64,000 nucleotides of DNA, taken from NCBI GenBank assembly GCA_017311185.1, contig JAESUZ010001069.1:1-64000 (forward strand). Direction: 5' to 3'. The DNA comes from Proteles cristata cristata. Lineage: Eukaryota; Chordata; Mammalia; Carnivora; Hyaenidae. The stretch's first letter is position 1; each line of letters begins with the position of its first letter. The notes beneath the pieces were generated by a model, which saw nothing but the letters and a program-made list of their open reading frames with translations, searched no databases and had not been told where the DNA came from. Shown here piece by piece: positions 23,909-34,943 of this stretch. The translations under genes and the position numbers were made by a program.

Positions 23909-24895
23909 TCAGAGCCATCCTTTCAGGGAGAATACCGTGAGTACTCGCTGGCGGACCTGCCGAGTCTTCACCCCATAGACAAGAGGATTGAGCGCAGGTG
24001 GCACAAGGAGGTAGAGTGTGGCCAGAAGAACATGGACATGATGGGGTACATGGTGGCCAAAGCGGTGAGTGAGGAAGGAGAACATTCCAGGAACATAGAA
24101 GATCAGGATGACACAAACGTGAGACCCACATGTGCTAAAGGCCTTATGTCGTGCTTCACCCCCTGGTACTTTCAGCACTGTCTGGAGGATGAGGGCATAG
24201 GAAATACCAATGGCCACGACATCGAGCCCAACCACAAGCAGGGCCACTGCCAACCCATAAGCTCGGTTCACTGTGGTTTCTGAGCAGGCAAGTTTCACCA
24301 CAGCCATATGTTCACAATAGGCATGGCCTATGACAGTGGTCTGGCAGAAGATGAGTCTCCGCAACAAGATAGGGAAGGGGAGAAGGAGGAGTAACCCCCG
24401 TACCAGCACTGCCATTCCAATGCACCCTATGATCCCTGGATGCAAGATGGTGGAATGGTGCAGAGGGTGACAAATGGCTACATAGCGATCCAGAGCCATG
24501 GCCACAAGTACACCTGACTCCATGGAAGAGAACGCATGGATGAAGAACATTTGGGTCAGGCAGACGGTGTACCCAATCTCATGGGCATGAACCAGGAGCA
24601 CTGCAAGGGTTTTGGGTGCAGTGGAGGATGCCAAAACCAGGTCAATGCCAGACAGCATGGCCAGAAAGAGGTACATAGGCTGGTGCAAGGATGGGTCGGC
24701 CCAGATGATGAAGATGATGGTAACATTGCCCATTACAGCAAGGAGGTAAAGGACACATAGCGGCAATGCTATCCAGTGCTGGCTTTCCTCTAAACCAGGG
24801 ATGCCCATCAGGAAAAAAGAAGGCTGCAGCAGCCTCCAGCTGGAATTAAGGGACATCATCAATAGCTTAGAGAAGGGAGAGAAAAAAGCAACCAA
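23909..24895 (-). CDS. OR52L1: Olfactory receptor 52L1-like, intact class I odorant receptor
   Basis: An uninterrupted 328-codon frame with all olfactory receptor landmarks. It has an N-glycosylation site NSS at residues 17-19, GN in TM1 (57-58), LHQPMYLFLAML at 70-81 (TM2), the conserved TM3 Cys112 paired with Cys194, [12 protein letters not shown] at 133-144, KAFSTCGSHVCVIL at 251-264 (TM6) and PALNPLVYGVKT at 300-311 (TM7). It matches human OR52L1 over the whole length as I know that protein; the family groups with class I receptors, thought to favour water-soluble odorants such as acids. The receptor acts in the ciliary membrane of olfactory neurons through the olfactory G protein. The start is uncertain: ATGs at codons 1, 13 and 14 are possible, and a splice-acceptor-like tract lies between codons 1 and 13; from codon 14 the protein would be 315 residues. 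Like other OR genes the coding region is in one exon. Confidence 0.95.
   Translation of the reverse strand: MVAFFSPFSKLLMMSLNSSWRLLQPSFFLMGIPGLEESQHWIALPLCVLYLLAVMGNVTIIFIIWADPSLHQPMYLFLAMLSGIDLVLASSTAPKTLAVLLVHAHEIGYTVCLTQMFFIHAFSSMESGVLVAMALDRYVAICHPLHHSTILHPGIIGCIGMAVLVRGLLLLLPFPILLRRLIFCQTTVIGHAYCEHMAVVKLACSETTVNRAYGLAVALLVVGLDVVAIGISYALILQTVLKVPGGEARHKAFSTCGSHVCVILIFYVPGMFSFLTHRFGHHVPHHVHVLLATLYLLVPPALNPLVYGVKTRQVRQRVLTVFSLKGWL
24866..24891 (-). promoter_or_regulatory. Possible 3' splice site just before codons 13-14 of OR52L1
   Basis: On the minus strand the sequence TTTTTTCTCTCCCTTCTCTAAG is a long pyrimidine tract ending in AG, seven bases before two consecutive ATG codons. OR genes usually have 5' noncoding exons spliced to a single coding exon. 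If this acceptor is used, the protein starts at codon 13 or 14. Confidence 0.4.
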
Positions 24896-27800
24896 AATTA
24901 TGATTTTTCCATTGCTGGGGGGTTATCACAGTGTCTACCTCTGGCAACCACCTTCATGAGAAGAAAGAACCTGAAAGTGAAACACAAAAGAATAAAGTGG
25001 GATACAAAGAAGAGAATTCCCTGCTCTTGAGATAATGTCTTTAAGGTGAGACATCCACATGCCTGAATTAAGATAGATCTAATTTCATTTACCGATAAGA
25101 GTAATCATGCTGCTTTTAGAGAGATGTTTACGCTGCCATTCAATGACTTCTAATTTGGAATATCCAATTGAATGGATCCTCTGTATCACCTCTTGCCATT
25201 ACTAGACATGATAAATGCATCTGTTATTTTTTTAAGCATTTTCCCTCAGTTTCCGTGACACAGCACTCTACTGTGTTCCTCCTATGTCCTGCACCCCACC
25301 ACCTTCTCCATCTCTCTCTCCATTATACGTCATTGATTCCAGGACTTCATCCTTTCCTCCCATCCCAGTTCTGTACATTTTCTCTGACTGAGTTCATCCT
25401 TTTACAATATTTGAACCATTTATATACTTTATTTTCTTCCAAATCTAGATTACTAAGTCAAATACATTTCTGAAATGCAAACTCACTTTCCATTTGCTTT
25501 CTAGCTATTTACACTACACACGCAACATATTCAAGACTGAATTAATTCAACTTCTCTTGCCAAATCTGCTCTACTTACTTTTTATTCATTTTTTTAGTTA
25601 AATCAATATATCTACCTATCCAATCCAATGTAGAAACTTGAAATCATCCTTAATCATTCTTATCTCTCCTCCATTTTACCTTTTCATAGTTCCTGCCGAC
25701 TATATGTTTATAATTCCTTAATATTCACTCATTCTCCTCAACCCTCAGTATGACTGCCTAGTGCACACTCTTAACTTCTATCACCTGGATTACTTCCTTA
25801 GATCTCATCTGCCTTGATTTCATACCCTTCAAACCAGCCTCCACTCTGTAGTCAGAGGGTTTTTCCTAACATGCAGATGTCATCTTGTCACCTCTGAAGT
25901 TAAAATCCTTAGTCCATTTAATCCATGAAATAAAATCATACATTTAAAACTAGTGTACAAAGTTTTCAAAGGTTAATTCATATACATTATCTTAAATCAA
26001 TTATAGTTAGCATTATTAACATTTATAAAAATATTACTGAATATGAGATCAGTGCCCTCCTTACCTTTTACTTGTCCACTTGAATCTGTTTCTCTATCTC
26101 AAATTTTTGCTATACATATCTCTCACTACAAAGTCATTCAGTGTTTCTGAAACCCCCATATTAACAAGCAGTACCAATTAAATAAGTGTTCTGTTTAACC
26201 TTCTCAATGTGATTCACTTCTTGGGCATTAAAATTAAAAACTTAATACTAGATGTGTTTGTATCCATATGTTATAAAAGACAGACACAGTCTGAAATAAT
26301 TATATTTTTCTACCAAAGGAAAAGGTTCACATGTGTATGTATATATAAAAAGAGTTATGAAAGACTCACCTCCTGAAGATTATGCATTTATAGATTATGC
26401 ATCACTGAGTGTCTGTCTTTTGAATCAGTGATGACTACAATATTGTTCCAAACGTTTGAACATGACAGCTACAAAATCTAAAATATCAGATGAGCACATA
26501 ACTCCCAGTCATTGTTTTCCTTTCATATTCAAGTCCACTTATAAATTCAAGTAACAATAACATAAATTTTTATTCAGACCTCCAGAAGAGGTGAATTACA
26601 AAACTTCACATTTCAGTGCTTAACATAAGAAACTTAAGTCTCTGTCTTAAGTGCACCCATTCCACTGCAGGTTTCAGCCCATGCTCCATTTTTCACCTGA
26701 GGTGTCAGAGAACAACTATGCACTTGTGGAAAGCCACCCATCACTCTGATAGGAACAATGGAAGATATAGCCAAATACAGGGCATAAGGGAAATAAGCAG
26801 ACCCACAGGTGCCTGAGTACAATCTGCCTTTTGTGATTTGTCAATCTAGGGGGAAAGCCTAGGGCTGTTTTTTAAAACTTAATTGCTAAAGTCAACAAAA
26901 GGTCCCCCAGTGATTCTTAGAGGAAAAGCAGACTGAACTTTATTCCCAAGAACTTAAATGAAGATATATTTAGCTTTATGACCAGGGAGCAGAAGATAAT
27001 TAGCAAAGAAGTGAAGTTGTACATTCCTATTTATTTATATAAATTCAGTCCAAGCGACCTATCATCCATGAAGCCATACCAAAATTCTGTAAGGCAGCAT
27101 GGCATATCTCTTTTTCTTTCCTATCAAATAATTTCACCAGCTGTGTATATAGCATTGACTCCTTTGCACTGAAAACCTATAAGTGTTTCAGTCCTTGAGG
27201 AGCAGGGACTATGCCTTGCTTAGGGCAGCAGTCCCAGGGCAAGTTCCAGAAGTGCCAGAATCTAACTGGCACTCAGTAATGTTTGCTTAATAAATATCTC
27301 TATGATTACATTACAATAGATGAGTATGTAAAACAACCAGGAATCGCAGGAACTTGACAAAACAGACAAAAACTGGAGGGATAGTGGTGATTGGCAGACA
27401 GTGCGTATCTATGAGGGATGAACTGATTGGGCCTCAACAGTCCTCACCTAAAGTGATATCCTGGGTGCTTCGTAGGAGAAGGAACCCAGTTGAATCTCTG
27501 CCAGAAGGGGGTATAACAGAATCCCAGCTGTGTGTCAGAATTGAGGGACTCCTGTGGTCACTTCTGGTCACTGCTGCCACTGTGTCTGTCACTGCAGGCA
27601 AGGGAGGGCAGGCATCCCTCTATGGGCTGTGGCCTGTCCCTGTTTACTTAATCTCCTCTACAGTGGCATGGACTTTATGACAGTGGTAAAAGGGAGATGC
27701 AAGGACACAGAGATTATGGGAGGGCACAGAAACAGTGGGTTCACAAGGATGATTTACTAGGAGAGGGAGAAATAGAAATTACACCCTCAGAGGCAGAGTT

Positions 27801-28436
27801 CTGGTGTCAACACAAGATGTACAAACAATCAGTACAATATCCCTGGTATGGGATGCTGTTCTTATCTCTGGGCTAACTTTGAGGATGCCTAATTCACAGT
27901 CTTGATTCAGGATTGAGGGAAACTCAGCAACTTGGAGAGAACTTAGAAAATGGAGAAAATTGACAGACTGAAAAGTTCCATTAAGGTCTTCTCTGCTCAG
28001 CTGCAAAAATACCCTGAATCCCCAGTTTAGTCTCCATGATGATTGTCTGCCCTAGCACAGGAGTAACAGTGATAAACAGGATTTTATACTCAGAAAGGCT
28101 ATGCGGGATTCTCTCGATAACAAAGAGGACACTCTGGTCAGAACGATAAAGATTTCCAGGATGATTCCTTCTAGCTCTGGCAAGACATGGGTAAAGTAGG
28201 TAAATTAGCTATGTCTACATGTACCATATATGATGCTAAGGATGTCAAGCTAGGATGCTAAAGTACTCTGTGCATGACCATGAAGATTTAACTGTGGCAT
28301 TGGTAAGTATGGACAAACCCAAAGGCTACCTTATAAGCAATGTATAGTCTGAAGGGCAGAGCTAAAGGGAATGGAACAAAGAGGGTTAGTTTTGAGAAGT
28401 CAGACCAGGAAAGAATAGCTATTGTGAGGTAAAGAA
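24896..28436. other. Intergenic DNA upstream of OR52L1, mostly unassigned
   Basis: No further gene seen. 25230-25960 is CT-rich and resembles a dispersed mammalian repeat ('caccacctggattacttcctta'-type words), family not assigned. 27190-27300 resembles an L2 3' end ('ccttgaggagcagggactatgcc ... ctggcactcagtaatgtttgcttaataaat'). The 108-codon frame at 27354-27680 has no recognisable motif. 5' exons of OR52L1 might lie in this region but cannot be located by eye. Confidence 0.45.
27190..27300 (+). repeat. L2-like 3' end remnant
   Basis: The sequence order 'ccttgaggagcagggactatgcctt', 'ctaactggcactcagtaatgtttgcttaataaat' fits the 3' end of the ancient L2 family. Divergence is high. Confidence 0.5.
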
Positions 28437-28450
28437 AAATAAGCTTAAGA

Positions 28451-28639
28451 GGCACCTGGGTAGCTCAGTCAGTTAAGTGACTCCTAGTTTTGGCTCAGGT
28501 CATGATCTTGTGGTTTGTGTGCAGAACCTACTTGGGATGGACTGACTCTCTCTCTCTCTCTCTCTCTCAGTCTGTCCCTGCTCTACTCTCTGTCTCTCCC
28601 TCTCTCTCTCAAAGTAAATAAATAAACTTTAGAAAAAGG
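28451..28639 (+). mobile_element. CAN-SINE, old and degenerate
   Basis: The head GGCACCTGGGTAGCTCAGTC is followed by GGCTCAGGTCATGATCTTGTG, a CT tract and an A-rich end. Flanking duplications AAATAAGCTTAAGA (28437) and AAATAAACTTAAGA (28640) differ at one position. Confidence 0.93.
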
Positions 28640-28944
28640 AAATAAACTTAAGAAAATTAAAAGGCATCAAACCAGATGTAGTGAAAGACTCAGCCGTGGT
28701 AGCCAACCAAGAAATAGCTCCTATCACTAGGGCTATGAGAAAGGCAGAAGTCAGCTGTCAATAGTCATCCTCAAAACTGTAAGCCCCAAATGTGACCTCA
28801 TTTTCCACACCTAAAATCTAAAACACTGAAATACTGAAATGTAATCATAGTACTAAAGAACACTTCTCCTCTCCCACACCCCACCACCACAGTACTAAGG
28901 TCTGTATACAGTTTTTTGGGTTGAGGTTGTTGTTTTGTTTTTTG

Positions 28945-28967
28945 CTTTTTTTTTTTTTTTTTTTTTG
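28945..28967. repeat. Poly(T) tract
   Basis: A run of about 22 T residues directly before the L1 ORF1 fragment. Confidence 0.95.
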
Positions 28968-29815
28968 CTTAATACTTCACGTCCAGATATAAACAAAAAA
29001 TTACAAGGTATATAAGGGGCAAAATACAATTGAATAAGATACAGCACAAGACCAGACATGGCAGGGTATTTGGAATTATCAGGCTGAATTTTTAAACAAT
29101 TATGAGCAATAGGCTAAGGACAAAGTAGACATCATGCAAGAGCAGAGAGGCAATGTAAGCAGAAAAATAGAAATACTAAGAAGAAAACAAAAATAAATGC
29201 TAGAAATTAAAAACAACAACACTGTAATGGAAAGGAAGAATGACTTTGACAGGCTTATTAGTAGATTGGATATGGCAGGGGAAAGAGTCTCTGAGCTTGA
29301 GAACAGATCAATAGAATTCTCAAAAACTGAGAAGCAAAAAAAAAAAAAAAAAAGACTGAAGAAAAACAAAACAGAAAAGACATCCAATGACTGTGGGCAG
29401 CTACAAAAGGTGTAACATACACATAATAAGAAACAAAGGAGCATTTGAAATAATAATAATAAACCCCAAATGAATATTAGACACCAAACCGTATCCAGGA
29501 AGCTCAGAAAACACCAAACAGGATAAATGCCAACAAAACAAAACAAAACCTACATCTAGGCATATCATTTTCAACCTACCAAAAATCAAAGAAAAAGAAA
29601 AAAATAATGAAGGAAGCTAGAAGGGGAGGTATCTATAGAGGAACAAAGATAAGAATTACACCTCACTTCACCTCAGAAGACTTGCAAGAAAGAAAAGACA
29701 GAATGAAATATTTAAACTGGTGAAAGAAAACAACAACCCATAATTCTCTACCCTGTGAAATTGTCCTGCAAAAGTGAAGGAGAAATAAAGGTTTTCTCAA
29801 ACAAAAATCTCACTG
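28968..29815 (+). mobile_element. Old L1 fragment covering 5'UTR end and ORF1, plus strand
   Basis: The sequence runs in order through the L1 ORF1 region: 'cttcacgtccagatataaac', 'agaccagacatggcagggtatttggaattatc', 'aatggaaaggaagaatgactttgacaggc', 'caggaagctcagaaaacaccaaacaggataaatgcc', 'taccctgtgaaattgtcctgcaaaagtgaaggag'. These match ORF1 of older mammalian L1s as I know them. Several stops and internal deletions make it non-coding. The 148-codon minus-strand frame over 29100-29546 is only its shadow. Confidence 0.85.
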
Positions 29816-30875
29816 GGTATGGCACATTACAAAGAACCACACATCACTATCTCACAGGTTGTTGCAATGTAACATTGACAATTCTTCACCAAGAGATTAA
29901 ATATTATTAAACTCTTTCTTGAATCTGAGCTGGGCTTAGTGATCCACTGACAAACAACAGAACGTTACAGAAGTCCAGGCCAGAAAAAGCCATGCGGCAT
30001 CCACCTACATGTCTTGGCATGTTTCCTCTCTGGATGCTCACTTCGGGAAGCTCCCTCTTACAATCCAGCTACCATGCAATAAGAAGTCTAAACAATCTGA
30101 AGAGGCTTTGAGGAGGTCATCTAGTCAACATTCCCAACTAAGCCCAGTCTTAAAATCATGCCAACCCAGGAGCAGATATGTGAGTCAAGATTCCTTCCAC
30201 TGATTCCAGCCCATCGCTATTCAATTAGACCAACCCATTTGAATAGAAGTAAGCCACTGCACTCCACTCTACTGTATTCTTCTTGAATTCCTGACCCACA
30301 GAATCTGTAAGAGTGAAAAAATAGATGTTATTTTATACCAGTGTGTATAATATTGTTTGTTTAAAAACAATAGATAACAAGAACACTGGATTTTACTGAA
30401 ATAATTTGGGCTTTTACTTTTGATTCATCATTGATGATTTTTAAAAGCACATCACTTTTATTTAAAAATATTTTTGAATTTTTAATATAGTTTACAACTC
30501 AGTTGGCAAAATTCATTTCTATTTGACTGTAAATCTTTACTAAATTGTTTGTTCACACCAATCTCTAGTATGTCATGTTCCTCCAATATATATTATTCTG
30601 GCTACAATCAGGGAAGACAAACCACATGATAATTTAAACAGGGAAGTTTTAATATAAATAATTTTCAACTATAACAAGGGACTGGATTATCAAGGGATTG
30701 GCTAGTAATGAGAGAGAACTCCAAAGAATATAATATAAGAGATGTAAGGAACAGCCCCTAACACTAGAGATAAGAGATTGCCCAGGAAGACCCACCTTGA
30801 GCTGAGAATCAGACCCTGTTGGAGAGGGCACAAGATGATACACCAAACATAAAAGAAGTTGTTGTGATGGTATGT
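29816..30875. other. Unassigned intergenic DNA
   Basis: No gene seen. 29930-30300 ('tggatgctcacttcgggaagctccctcttacaatccagctaccatgcaataagaag') resembles a dispersed mammalian repeat of a family I cannot name. The rest is unassigned. Confidence 0.45.
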
Positions 30876-32212
30876 CAGTTAAATTTTGTTAGTGGGTATG
30901 TGTTTAGGAATGTGTCCATTTCTTCTGGGTTGTCCAGTTTGTTGGCATATAATTTTTCATAGTATTCCCTGATAATTGCTTGTATTTCTGAGGGGTTGGT
31001 TGTAATAAGTCCATTTTCATTCATGATTTTGTCTAATTGAGTGCTCTCTTTTTTCTGTATGAGAAGCCTGGCTAGAGGTTTATCGACTTTGTTTATTTTT
31101 TCAAAAAACCAACTCTTGGTTTCATGGATCTGTTCAATTGTTTCTTTGGTCTCTATGTTGTTTATTTCTGCTCTGATTTTTACTATTTCTCTTCTCCTAC
31201 TGGGCTTGGGGTGCTCTTGTTGCTCTGCCTCTAGTTCCTTTAGGTGAGCTGTTAGATTTTGGACTTGCGCTTTTTCTAAATTCTTGAAATAGGCCTGGAG
31301 TGCAATGTACTTTCCTCGGAGGACTGCCTTTGACGCATCCCATAGATTTTGGATTGCTGTATTTTCATTTTCATTGATTTCCATATATATTTTAATTTCT
31401 TCTCTAATTGCCTGATTGGCCCATTCGTTCTTTTGTAGGGTTTTCTTTAACCTCCATGTTTTTGAGGGTTTTCCAGATTTCTTCCTGTGATTGATTTCCA
31501 GTTTCATAGCATTGTGATCTGAAAGTGTGCATGGTATGATCACAATTCTTTTATATTGATTGAGGGCTGCTTTATGTCCCAGTATGTGATCTATCTTGGA
31601 GAATGTGCCATGCGCACTTGAGAAGAAAGTGAATTCCATGACCTCAGGATGTAGAGTTCTAAATAGATCTGTCAGATCCATCTGGTCCAATGTGTCATTG
31701 AAGTCCATTGTTTCTTTAGTGATTTTCTGTCTAGTTGATCTATCCATTGCTTTAAGCAGAGTATTAAAGTCCTCTGCTCTTAGCACATTCTTATATATAA
31801 GCTTGTTTCTGTTTGTGATTGTTTTAAATATTTACGTGCTCCCATATTCGGTGCATAGACATTTATGATTGCTAGTTCTTCCTGATGGATAGACCCTGTA
31901 ATTATTATATAATGCCCTTCTTCATCCCTTGTTATTGTCTTTAATTGAAAGTCCAGTTTCTCTGATATAAGTATAGCTACTCAAGCTTTCTTTTGACTTC
32001 CAGTAGCATGATATATATTCTCCATCCCCTTACTTTTAATCTGAAGGTATCTTCCAGTCTAAAATGCGTTTCTTGTAGAAAGCAAATAAATGGATTTTGT
32101 TTTTTTATCCATTCTGCTACCCTATGTCTTTTGGTTGGAGTATTCAGCCCATTTACATTCAGTGTTATTATTGAAATATAAGGGTAGAGTCGTGTTCTTT
32201 GTGGGATTCATG
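30876..32212 (-). pseudogene. L1 ORF2 N-terminal part (endonuclease and inter-domain), inverted half
   Basis: The ORF2 start region is near 32212, and a 303-codon frame at 30875-31786 carries the end of the endonuclease domain (FFSSAHGTFSKIDHILGHK; the SDHNAMKLEI motif includes the catalytic Asp-His of the APE-like fold) and the region before the reverse transcriptase (KSWFFEKINKVDKPLARL). Homology stops at the inversion breakpoint after FLNTYPLTKFN. The endonuclease start is broken by frameshifts and stops between 31786 and 32212. ORF2p nicks target DNA and copies L1 RNA; this half has no reverse transcriptase attached. Confidence 0.85.
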
Positions 32213-32257
32213 CTTGTGGTGGTTTCTCTGGTATCTTTGTTCCTTGCAACACTTTCC

Positions 32258-33153
32258 TCAGAGAGTTCCCCTCAGGATTTCCTGTAGGGCTGGTTTAGTG
32301 GTGACAATTGCTTTCAATTTTTGTTCATCTGAAAAGACTTTTCTCTCTCCTTCTATTCTGAATGACAGGCTTGCTGCATAGAGGATTCTTGGCTGCATAT
32401 TTTTTTCTGTTCATCGCATTGAAGATCTCCTGCCATTCCTTTCTGGCCTGCCAAGTTTCATTAGATAGGTCTGTCACCACTCTGATAGGTTTCCCTTTGT
32501 ATATTAGGGCCCTTTTCTCCCTAGCTGCTTTCAAATTTCTCTCTCTGTCCTTATATTTTGCCATTTTTATGATGGTATGTCATGCAGAAGATCGATTCAA
32601 ATTACGTCTTAGGGTAGTTCTCTGTGCTTCTTGGATTTCAACATCTACTTCCATCCCCAGGTTGGGGAAGTTTCTGCTGTAATTTGTTCCAGGACTCCTT
32701 CAGCACCTTTTCCTTTCTCTTCCTCTTCTGGGATTCATGTGATACGGATATTGTTCTGTTTGACTGTATCGCTGAGCTCTCAAACTCTTATTTCATGTTC
32801 CTGGATCAGTTTGTCTCTTTTTTTTTCTGTTTCTTCTTTTTCTATAATTGTGTCTTCTAAATCACTTATTCTCCTTTCTGCCTCTTCAATCCATGCATTG
32901 AATATCTCCAGTTTATTATGTTTATATTTATCCTATTTTTTAATTCATCATACCTATTTTTAAGCTCCATGTTGTTTGTAGCCATAGTTTCTTTGATGTC
33001 ATCCATGCTTTTTTTTTCCAAGCCCAGCGATTAATTTTATGATTGATTTCGAAAATCTTGTTCAGTTATGCTGCTTATAACTGTTTTGAGCAGTTCTTTA
33101 GCTGTCAGTTCTTCCTGGTATTTCTTTAGAGGAGAGCTCTTTCAATTCATCAT
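32258..33153 (-). pseudogene. L1 ORF1 remnant, inverted half
   Basis: The start region at 33149-33153 has ATG ATG AAT followed by TGA, where other copies have a CGA codon; this is typical CpG decay and kills the normal start. The C-terminal domain can be read at 32325-32564 (RALIYKGKPIRVVTDLSNET, WQARKEWQEIFNAMN). The end of the frame lies near 32258. It is not functional. Confidence 0.85.
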
Positions 33154-34943
33154 TTTGTTTAGCTTTCTACCTCTTGTTAGTTTTAAAAACTTGTTATGCT
33201 CTCTGCACCTGTGAATGCTGCTGTACCCAAGAAGGCTCTTTGACTGTCCAGGGCTTATCCTTTCAGAAAGTGTTCTTTGAATGGTATCTCTTGGTCTCTC
33301 TTGTTGAGACCTTGGTTATTTTATTTTCCTACTCGTAGTGGTATTTGAGACTCTCCACCATGTGTACTTGGCTTGTTTCTTGAGGTAGCCCTGGAGAAGA
33401 GAACAGACAGACAAACACAGGGAACAAAGGCACACAAACACACAGAGAAATCTAACAAACACGGAAACCAAAAGGGAAAAAGAAAAAGTAAATAGAAAAG
33501 AAGGAGGAGGGAAGGCGAATAATAAAAAATAAAAATACATTTAAAAAAGTCAAAAAGAGGGAAAGGAAAGGAAAAAAGAAGAAAGCCGATAGACAAAGAA
33601 CAGTTTAAAGCATATAACCAGATTTCCCAGCTATAATTAAATAGCCAGGTGTATGCCGTGCTCGTTGAAGCACATAAAGAAAGAGAGAGATGATAGGACG
33701 GGGATGACGCAAAATTGGAAATGGAATGAACAGGCAGAAGGGATAAGAAGCTTTTTTCAAAGAGTGAAAGCATGGAATATGGTGAAGAGGTGAGAGAAAG
33801 ACGCTGATGTTATCCAGAGAAACTATATAGTCTGATTACTCCTGAGAGAAAGTCATGAAAAGTTAGGTAGGTGTTGAATTTACATCTAGAGAATGGATTA
33901 AATGTGACTATTTAAGCAAGCCAGTGACGAGAATTAATCAGGGAAATGCTCTGATAAAAAAAAAAAGGGATGGGGGGAGAAGGCAGCTCTCTAGCAGTGA
34001 TAGGCGTGGGTTGATCCAATGAGTCAAGCAGGAGTTCTGCCTTGGTGGTTGTGGGGAGAAGAGTGGCGGCGCTCCAGTCCCTTCTTGAACCAAGGGATGT
34101 AACTCACTTTTTTGGGTGTGCAAACTCCCCGTGCTGGGGGCGCAGCCAAGGTGGGTCACGCTCTATATCCCAGACCAGGCCTCGTTTCCAAATCCCAGTC
34201 CATGCACCCCACTGAATGTGCCATAGACACAAACTCACAGGCGATCCCCTCAGGACAATTCCAAGCCTCTTGCCTAGTCCCTGGTGATTGAGCCAGAAGC
34301 TGCTGCTCCTGTCTCCTCCAGGTCAGGTTGGTGAGCAAGGAAGGGGTTGCCTGGGATGAGTGCATCCTGCCTAGGGTCAGATGGAGAGCAGGAAACTGGG
34401 TCTCTCTGTGTCTCGTCACCCAAAACACGAACTCACTGGCAAATCTCCTAGTTTTAAGCCATTCACCTCTCCTCTAGGGATCCAGCCGAACGAGAAGCAC
34501 AAAGGCACAGTCGCCACGTGGCCCCTCCAGGTCGAGTTGGCACGCAGGGAGTTGTTTTCCCAGGGATTGTTTGGGACAAGTGTGTCCCGCCTAGGGTTAG
34601 CTGGAGAGCCGGAGACCGGGTCCCTCTGTGTCCCGAGTGGAGGTTTTTCTGTTCCCTAGTGACAGGGACCGTGTCTTGAGCATTTTTGGCCCCTCTCTTT
34701 CCCCTCTCACTCCCTTCAGAGGGGGATCGCCCCTGTCCCTCCACATCTATGATCCTGGCCCAATTTTATCTTCCCCAGTTCACATTCACGTTAGGTTTTC
34801 TCAGTGGAATCTGTCTCCTTTTCCTCCCAAATTCATGGATTCTGTAAGGGTTTCTATAGTTTCAGTTCTTCTCCATGCGAGATATGGGGGCGAGTGCAAT
34901 GTACGGAGTTCCCTACTTCTCTGCCATTTTGCCCCTCCCTCTC
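33154..34943 (-). promoter_or_regulatory. L1 5'UTR, inverted half
   Basis: It corresponds in order to the 5'UTRs at 693-2797 and 61356-62796: the 'agacaaacacagggaacaaaggcacacaaac' segment, the purine-rich tract (33955-33980, shorter here), the GC-rich section and the terminal 'tacttctctgccattttgcccctccc'. The YY1-like core reads CAAAATGGC on the element's strand, one change from CAAGATGGC. The 195-bp unit is single and diverged. Confidence 0.8.

Noticed and set aside
23903..24283. 126-codon plus-strand frame over the receptor gene
   Set aside because: Antisense shadow of OR52L1, with no family motifs.
27354..27680. 108-codon plus-strand frame
   Set aside because: No recognised motif, no signal of coding use and no counterpart; frames of this length occur by chance in 64 kb.
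29100..29546. 148-codon minus-strand open frame with many hydrophobic residues
   Set aside because: It is the antisense of an L1 ORF1 fragment; A-rich sense codons read as Phe, Leu and Ser on the other strand.
32362..32963. Plus-strand open frames of 106 and 110 codons, and a similar 174-codon frame at 60623-61147
   Set aside because: They are antisense to L1 ORF1 and recur in each L1 copy only because ORF1 is conserved.
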